DNA of 64,000 bases from Marasmius tenuissimus (Eukaryota; Basidiomycota; Agaricomycetes; Agaricales; Marasmiaceae). This document shows positions 57,401 to 64,000 of this stretch, one piece after another (the first letter of the stretch is position 1; every line of letters begins with the position of its first letter). Where the stretch lies: contig JAQOTA010000067.1 of assembly GCA_029532415.1 (NCBI GenBank), positions 310,001 to 374,000 on the forward strand. Direction: 5' to 3'. A program made the position numbers and the translations under genes. Under the pieces are notes generated by a model. The model did not search any database and had not been told where the DNA came from. It was given only the letters and a program-made list of their open reading frames with translations.

Positions 57401-58389
57401 GAGTCATTTAGACAGAGTGAGGCTGAGAAGTCAGAGAGTGGTCAGGTGAATAGCATAAGGTTCGACAGGAAGCTCTCGAGCTATTCAAGTCATAACATTC
57501 ATTGTGCCGCTTCCTGAGATCTAATCTAGAACCAAATAAAACCGTTGGACCAGTGCCCATCTTAGGCTCTTGTACATACGGAGCAAGCGAGTCCAGACAA
57601 TGAACGGATGGGATTATGTGTCGACTGAAGGCGGTTGTACACCTCCGATGATCAGGTGATCAGGTGAGTCGCTCTTCACCTTGTACTTGCTCGACCAGGC
57701 CACGAAAACTTTTGCGATGGCTAGAGCGGTAGCTTTTCGTCGGGAAAACTGATGAGGTAGTACGGTGTCAATGCACTATAACTAACTAGTCTATTGGGAG
57801 TACCAACTTGTCTTGTCGGGCCTTCACTTTGCCTTGTTTATCTCACCTAAGGTCACTGTACTTCACAACAGCGCTGTTTCGATTGTGAAGAGGAATTGGT
57901 GAATAATCTTTGTTAGGAATAATATTGCCCGCTAGATGTGCAACTGGTTGATTTGTCGCTAAATAATGTGGGTCGTTTTTGTCCCATCGCCACCATCCTC
58001 GAACCTTGTCCCAGCCCACCTGCTTCTACATCCCGGCTGCAGCGCTTCAGCTGGTACGTGGGGTACCATATGGCTTTCGTGTATGTTCGTTATCTGCTTA
58101 CTTTCATTCGAGTTCTAATCGGTCGGAACGTTTGGGTTGATATGGCGGTGCTCATATCGGCCGGCACAACAGCAAAAAGATTAGGCATCATGAAGACCAA
58201 CTTCTGATAGTCATGTGAGCCCAACGGGTTCGTCGTATTGGTGGACATAACAAGGTCCATTACAGCATCTGGAACACGAGGCTTGATAACCAGCCTCACA
58301 TATACAGCTCGTGCACGAGCGACAAAACGATGTTCTTCCCTTCCCTCTGCCATCACTAGCAACGATTGTCCCGGTTTGATTCTTTGTGG

Positions 58390-60698
58390 ATGGCAATGAA
58401 TAATGTCTTGACTGACGCCAGAGACATCCACATCGGCCACAATGCAACTATACAAAGCGTGAGCGGCAATTTGACGACAACAAATACATATTACAATGAT
58501 CGAGGGGACACAGTAGAATTGGTATGTGGAGGCCATATACTGATTACCGACGTTCTGACTGGAGCATAGTACGGAAATATGTTCAGAAAAATACTCATGG
58601 GCGACGTCATCGTGCGGAGGGATGTCTCATCGCAGGTCCTAGAAGTGGTCGTGGAAACTAAACGTCGAGAATCGGATGGTGGGGAATTACAACAACGATC
58701 CAAAGTGATGATAGTTAGGAAAACCATGCAACATGTCGAGGTAATGGGACTACCCGGAAATTTCACAAGCATATCAATTGAGAGATTGGACGGGACTCAA
58801 GAGGGTCTTGAGATTGTAAGCACACTTCATAGGAGTCTGGGTCAGCATCTTATGAGCCATTGCAGATAGCAGAGAGAGTATGTAGGGAGCTGGCATCTCG
58901 GCGGTTTGTTCAGATACATGCTCATGGAGTGGTCTACTAACCTGAATACAGGTCGCCGCTATTTCCCCAGCTGGTAGGAATAGGCCAGTCCAAGCACCCG
59001 ATGTGGATTGTGCATGATGGTAGGGGTTTTTGGTCGGCGGGTTTATTTGCGGGCACTGACAAGTACGTTGAAGAACTGGCAAACGGGAAGGAGTTTGCCA
59101 TTAAGATGTGGGCTGAAGGGAGTCAAGTTGTGTGGTACTACCTTTGGTATACTTCGGTATGTCCACCTTTTTGGCATCCCACGTTGGCTGATGATGTTTT
59201 TAGAACACCTCAGTGTTTGCTTTGTGGGAAGACAAGACTCTGACAATACCTGTGAGTGGTTTATTAAGAGAATTTACCCCTCTGATGGATGAACAAACAG
59301 GTTTCGGCGGAGCGGGGTTTTTGGAATTTCAACCTCAAAACCCACGTGTGGCAATATGACATTTCATCCATCTCCCTCTCCCCATCAAACATCGACCTCT
59401 CTCTCAAACCATTCGGTTATCCACCAACTCCGCTTCGCCAAGAAACACGTCCCCGACTCGACCCCACCGACATCGTCACCTACTTTGAAAACCAACTCGG
59501 CGACTTTTTGCATGTAATTGCGTCATCGGGGGAGACGAGGCACGTCGAAGATCTTTCAGCTTTCGCACGTCATGGTTTTTTAACCTTTGGGGCTGTCATC
59601 GACCGAAACCAACCCGAAATCGTCGCCCACCTTCCCTCCACTCCCTCGCCTCAATGGAACTTTCACAATCACAGTGCTGGCGTTGAAGCCACGTACTCCA
59701 CTTCCGGTGCGCCAACCTGCCCAGTCCATCTTTCGTGTGCTGACTTGTGTAGTACCATCTCGTATCGATTTCTGCTCTGACCAGCCGGGGGTGCCGGTGA
59801 ACGTGAACCTTCACTTCGCCTGGCGCTTTCCGGATCTACTTCAACGTACTGCCTACCTCGCCCAGTCCGTTTTGTTTGCCTTTGGGTGTCATGAACGGTT
59901 GAATGACCTTGGCGAGTCCCCTCCATTCCCCGCCAATTTCCCACTGATCTCTATTTCCCTCAGTGTTCATTGACGAGGTCCGATTTTCTCTTATCGGCAC
60001 AATCCCAAATCGCCCCACATCCTCGACCCCCATTTATCTATTTGTCCCTCCAATTCCTATAGAGCATAGCGATGGGAAGTACTCCATATGCTATCCCTTT
60101 GTTGACCCACTTTTCTACTGGTCTCTTGACCCAAACGGAGAACATGCAATATCCGAGAAAGATTGGGAGACGAATGGGGTTCCCAAGCTGAAGGTTCTGT
60201 CTTGGATTGGCGCGTCGTGGTACCGTGGAGATTACGGGGTAGTAATTCAGCACTTACAGACAAAAAGATACGAATGGGATGGTAGACAATATGCATGGGA
60301 ACGGGGCTATCCCATGTTGATATCAGGTGAGTGGAAGCCCTGATTTTCATTCGAAAATTTACCTGTTATCCGTTTACTCATGTGACTTTAGGCGATCCTT
60401 TCGCAATGGGAGTTTATAAATGTGACGACTCGGAAACAGGTGAAGACTGGAGTGATACCAGCTCAGAAGGTGAGTAATCAGTGACATCGGAGACTCTGGC
60501 AACTCATGTCGCCATATAGACACTCAACACAGTGATCAACCCCCCTCCGAAATTTCTCGAGCCACAGTTATACGAAACGGGAAGGCCCGGATGCTGAAAT
60601 ACACTCAGAAAATATCCAGGGTATTTAGGCGAATCACCCGAAGGTCCAAAGCAAGTCCTGCAGCCTTGGCTGACGTACCGTCGGCACGAAAAACCTAG
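58390..60698 (+). CDS. Gene II: intact uncharacterised Agaricomycete protein, 599 residues
   Basis: Eleven exons: 58390-58521, 58570-58815, 58866-58903, 58952-59019, 59074-59156, 59204-59251, 59301-59706, 59753-59911, 59964-60326, 60392-60469, 60520-60698. They total 1,800 bases with no internal stop. Introns are 38-65 bases; all are GT-AG except the one after 59911, which starts GC. The product begins MNNVLTDARDIHIGHN and a Thr/Asn-rich stretch, then a middle with HDELANGKEF and WYYLWYT, then WNFNLKTHVWQYD, and a long C-terminal half (VFIDEVRFSLIGT, YLFVPP, FYWSLDPNGEHAISE, VLSWIGASW) with a basic tail. I recognise the family as common in mushrooms but know no function. No membrane segment or catalytic motif seen. 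Confidence 0.8.
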
Positions 60699-61240
60699 AG
60701 AGATGAAAAATATAGTTTCTAATCTGTATTCATTTCAATTTTTGACCAGACTACTCGATACCATTGCTCCCTGATGACAATTCATTTTTAGACTGAGTGT
60801 GATTTGTGATCCAACTCGAGTTAAAATGTTTTCGTTCTCGGAAAACCAATGTTCACCTGATAATTTTGTCTGTAGCGAGATTCACGGTCGTACTTGAGAT
60901 ATCCCAATCGACTGAGGGCAGTGGTTAAGTCAGCTATAGTTTGGCTTCAGCTCTGGGCCTGTAGGCATACGACCACCTTAGCTAAGTCAGATCCCCAGGT
61001 AGCCATTCTAGAGCTAGCCCGGGAATGAGCTGCCGAGTTTACAAACGAACACTATGTTCAAACCGGCATGAGAGCATATATAATGCAAAATGTACCCAGT
61101 CCCCACTCCCCGCAACATGGATGTTGGGATAGTTCTGCCCTTTGTTCCCCACTGATAGGAACATCATTGTGGGCTGTTTGGTTTAGTATGTAGCCGGGCA
61201 AGCTAAGACGACGTGACCGCCAGCTCTCACCGACAGAAAC
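60699..61240. other. Intergenic segment
   Basis: Nothing recognised apart from AT-rich 3' flanking sequence of gene II. Confidence 0.4.
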
Positions 61241-61890
61241 AATTGGAGGTAAATCTTACCTTGGGCTCGAGTCGGCCGCCGAAACGTCCCGACTCTCACT
61301 CACTGGTCGATTGCGTCGAGCATGAGGATCACCGGCCACAAACGAAGGTCGATCTTACCTCACAAAATTGGCTTAAAGATTACCACTCTCTGCGAATCAC
61401 GATAGTAGTGGTGACCGTTCAATCTGACGGGGTGGTACGACGTACCCATAGGAACAAACATTGGAAAAACCCGCTGTTTTGACGCAAAAATTTGAGCTTC
61501 GGGCCAATATTGTCACCAACCGACCATGTTATGCTTGATTTTAGCCTCACAAGAACCTCTTTGATACCTAATCCTAGCGAAAATCACATCAGAGCGAAAC
61601 AAATGACCGAGGGATATGAGAATATACCAGGTACGGCGAGCTGTAAAGAATGGAACTCCCGGCCATGTACAATCAGCCTAGCACCGTCAACTCACCGCGC
61701 TTTCCGAAACGTGAACATGAGCAATTGAAATTTTGAGTGGTGACGGAGAAGCGGTGTAACCCACGATTGATATACGTCTGTAGAGGCAATCCTGGCCTGT
61801 GTGATATTGGTTTTGACAGGGTCTTTTGAAGTCTGTGTAGCACTCAAAATGTCTGAAAAAGAGACGCCACATTGCATGGGTTCTGGGAAA
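61240..61890. repeat. Dispersed repeat related to 1-1010
   Basis: 61245-61470 resembles 1-260 and 411-660 (shared order of 'cgaaacgtcc', 'aatcacgat', 'gtgacc', 'gacgtaccca'). 61620-61890 resembles 690-1010 in the same orientation, including 'cacgattgacata' type blocks. Frames are not kept. Probably an old repeat family. Confidence 0.55.
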
Positions 61891-64000
61891 TGATCAGCGG
61901 TCATTAACAATTCTGTAACGTGGAATCCATGGCCATCGCCAGTAACGAACCTCCGCATCATCAAAGTCCAATGAATTCTCGAGAGTGTTTGTAACGCTGA
62001 CACGGCGATGGGAAACATCTCAGGGAATCTTGATGAGTCTTACCAAGAACATTGAAATGCTCAAGCGGGACGGCTTTCCAGAGCTGTGGGTCAGTGGTCT
62101 CGAGGGTAGATGCGAACATAACTGAAGAGAAGCCAGCCAATCCGAGCCGCTCGACAAGAACATTCGAGAGCTCAAGGTCTCTCTTTCAAGTCGTCGTATC
62201 GATTAATCTGAGTTAAACGCCAATGTGACTTGGGGTCAGGCTAGAGGAAAGAGAATGAGGTACCTTCAACTCTGTACCAGCTTCCCTTTGACTAATGATC
62301 ACGAAGCGTTCAGCCGGTCATATTGATGACCACTATATACAACAGCATGAAGGAGCATAGCTGACCAAGGAGATAAGCAAATCATACTCATCCGAGTGGT
62401 GAATGCGGAAGATCAGCAAAACGTCATCACCATTGCTATGGGAGGAACTGAAGATGAATGCTAAAACTGAGATTCGAAGTACTTACTTACCGTACTCACT
62501 CTAGAGGCGGCCGAGAATTATTGAATATTGGATTCGGTACTCATCGTCGACAGACATAGAGCACATAGTGTAGTTTTTGAGGAAAAGTATTGGATGGCAA
62601 CTACCTTCGGATAAAAATGACACGACTGTGGGTGGGGTTGACTGAACTCACAACTGATTTTATGACTTTGTGCTCTTGGAGAGGCTCCCCAAGCGGTGAG
62701 TAAAGCAATTGATTTTGATGACCTCGTCACTGGATTGATGAGTCTCTGTCGGCAAATAAGATGAAGGTATGAAGTCGCACAAATTAGACCGCAAAGAAAC
62801 CAAAATGTTGTCTCTGCTTCGTATACTATTCCCTACCTTGGTTATCTGGACCCGCCTCACTTGTATCAACGTGAGACCAACTTTTGAGCTTTAGCTGAAC
62901 TTGGATGCAACTAGGTCCTTTTGAACTAACGGTGGCGAGTTCAGAACGCTATCACACGGTCGTCCTTTCAGACAGTAATAGTTGTGTCTGAGTGGAATTT
63001 CCCTTTTGTATCTCACTCGGTTCAGTTGCCCGAAGTCAATGGTTTAGACTGATGAACTACTTAGCCAGGGTTTGTCTTAGAGTATCGATTTTTTCATACT
63101 CGACGGATGTATTTGCCCATCTCCTGAATACCAACTTCAAGTTCGGGATCCTCCCCCGGAGCAAAACTAGGTAAGTATCTAGAGAAAGTCTTTGATTAAT
63201 ATCACATGAGAATATGCGAGAAATAATGCACCAAGCCAACCAGCAATAATGACCGAACTTGGCGACCTTATTCGCTGTGTCTATGAGACTTGATTCCTCT
63301 GAAATAATGAACATTGCTATCAGATAGGAAGGAACGGAGAGATCCGAGAGGCACGGCTGGAGTATAACGTCTGGTCCTGCACAGAGGTGTGCACGTCAAG
63401 AATCATTTTCAGTGTACACAGGAAAAGGGTATAACTGATCATTGGAGAACGTCCTCACCGATCAACCGAGCTACACCGATCGTTGAGCTTGAATTTTGCG
63501 CGAGTGGCATTCTTCCAGTGCACGGTCACGTTCATTTTGAGGGAAAGAGTTTCTTACTCCCGGAAACAGGCACGTTGCATTGGGTCACAACCGGAAAAAA
63601 GAGCTCGGTTTAGGTGAGAACCCATGGGGTTTGTGGCTCGTGCTTTTGGAGAGGTTCGCCCGAGCGGCCAGGAAAGGATGTGCATGATCTCGCCGTCGAA
63701 CTTAGTGGTCAGGCAAGAAGCTGAACAAAGGCAACAAGAGGCTCGAGCCGGACGCTTGTGCGACTCTCTGTCGGACCGAGAAGTGCTATTGGTTTATTTT
63801 TGCGACTACTGCGCTTGATTGGGAGATATGTACGATCTGAAAAACAAGAAGTTAGTATAATGTATCAGGAGGTCAAAAATATGCCAAGACGCACTGTACG
63901 GATCTACTTACAATTGAAGATTCACTGACGACGCGCTTTGGAGTGAGGAATAGAATTCCAATGAACGCTTTCGCGGTTCCCCGACCACATTCAGGTAGTG
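61891..64000. other. Gene-poor segment to window end
   Basis: No convincing gene. A 27-base unit (tgctyttggagaggyt..cc.agcgg) occurs at 62671-62696 and 63641-63667, a hint of an old local duplication. Short frames only. Confidence 0.4.

Noticed and set aside
58090..58536. 149-codon minus-strand frame overlapping gene II
   Set aside because: It is open in this copy only, interrupted in the paralogue, and overlaps the well supported plus-strand exon 1.
1..64000. tRNA, rRNA and CRISPR features
   Set aside because: No tRNA B-box with a folding partner, no rRNA-like sequence and no regular spacer array was found by eye.

Overview
The window looks like nuclear DNA of a basidiomycete fungus, most likely an Agaricomycete. 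The evidence is short (about 48-60 bp) GT-AG introns, a multi-exon gene family of a kind I associate with mushrooms, fungal Ty1/copia and Ty3/gypsy retrotransposons, and a fungal TET/JBP-like dioxygenase inside a large DNA transposon. Most of the 64 kb is mobile DNA, much of it nested. No rRNA, tRNA or CRISPR was found.

Left cluster (1441-28579). Two copies of one Ty1/copia family lie tangled together. Copy A is in two pieces: a 3' half on the minus strand (1441-3164) and a 5' half on the plus strand (3165-7771). Both halves break at the same base of pol and carry the same 5-bp sequence (CTTTC at 3160-3164, GAAAG at 7767-7771). This is explained by copy B (minus strand, from 7772) inserting into A, followed by an inversion between two LTRs. 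Copy B was then hit twice in gag: by a 6.07-kb DNA element X (11671-17743, 9-bp target duplication, DUF6589-like gene plus RecQ-like helicase gene) and by a 9.85-kb Ty3/gypsy chromovirus C (18625-28470, 5-bp target duplication). C carries gag-protease, pol and a third ORF in the usual env position.

Middle (about 29760-52985). A host gene (gene I, 11 exons by comparison with its intact paralogue) is split inside exon 7 by an 18,358-bp element E (33252-51609). Removing E and one copy of the 6-bp duplication AAACCC restores the gene I reading frame exactly. E has short imperfect terminal inverted repeats starting TAT and shared subterminal motifs. It holds a HECT-like gene, a DD34E integrase-type transposase pseudogene, an F-box gene, two aldo-keto reductase pseudogenes, an Ssr4-like (SWI/SNF subunit) fragment, a small unknown gene and a TET/JBP-like 2-oxoglutarate dioxygenase. 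The HECT-like gene is itself split by a 795-bp insertion.

Right part (52986-64000). After a 369-bp MITE, a second copy of the host segment (about 55860-60698) contains gene II, intact and predicted to encode 599 residues. The last 3.3 kb has no recognisable gene, but 61240-61890 resembles the first kilobase of the window.

Splice sites, domain calls and family names were read by eye. No database or alignment program was used.
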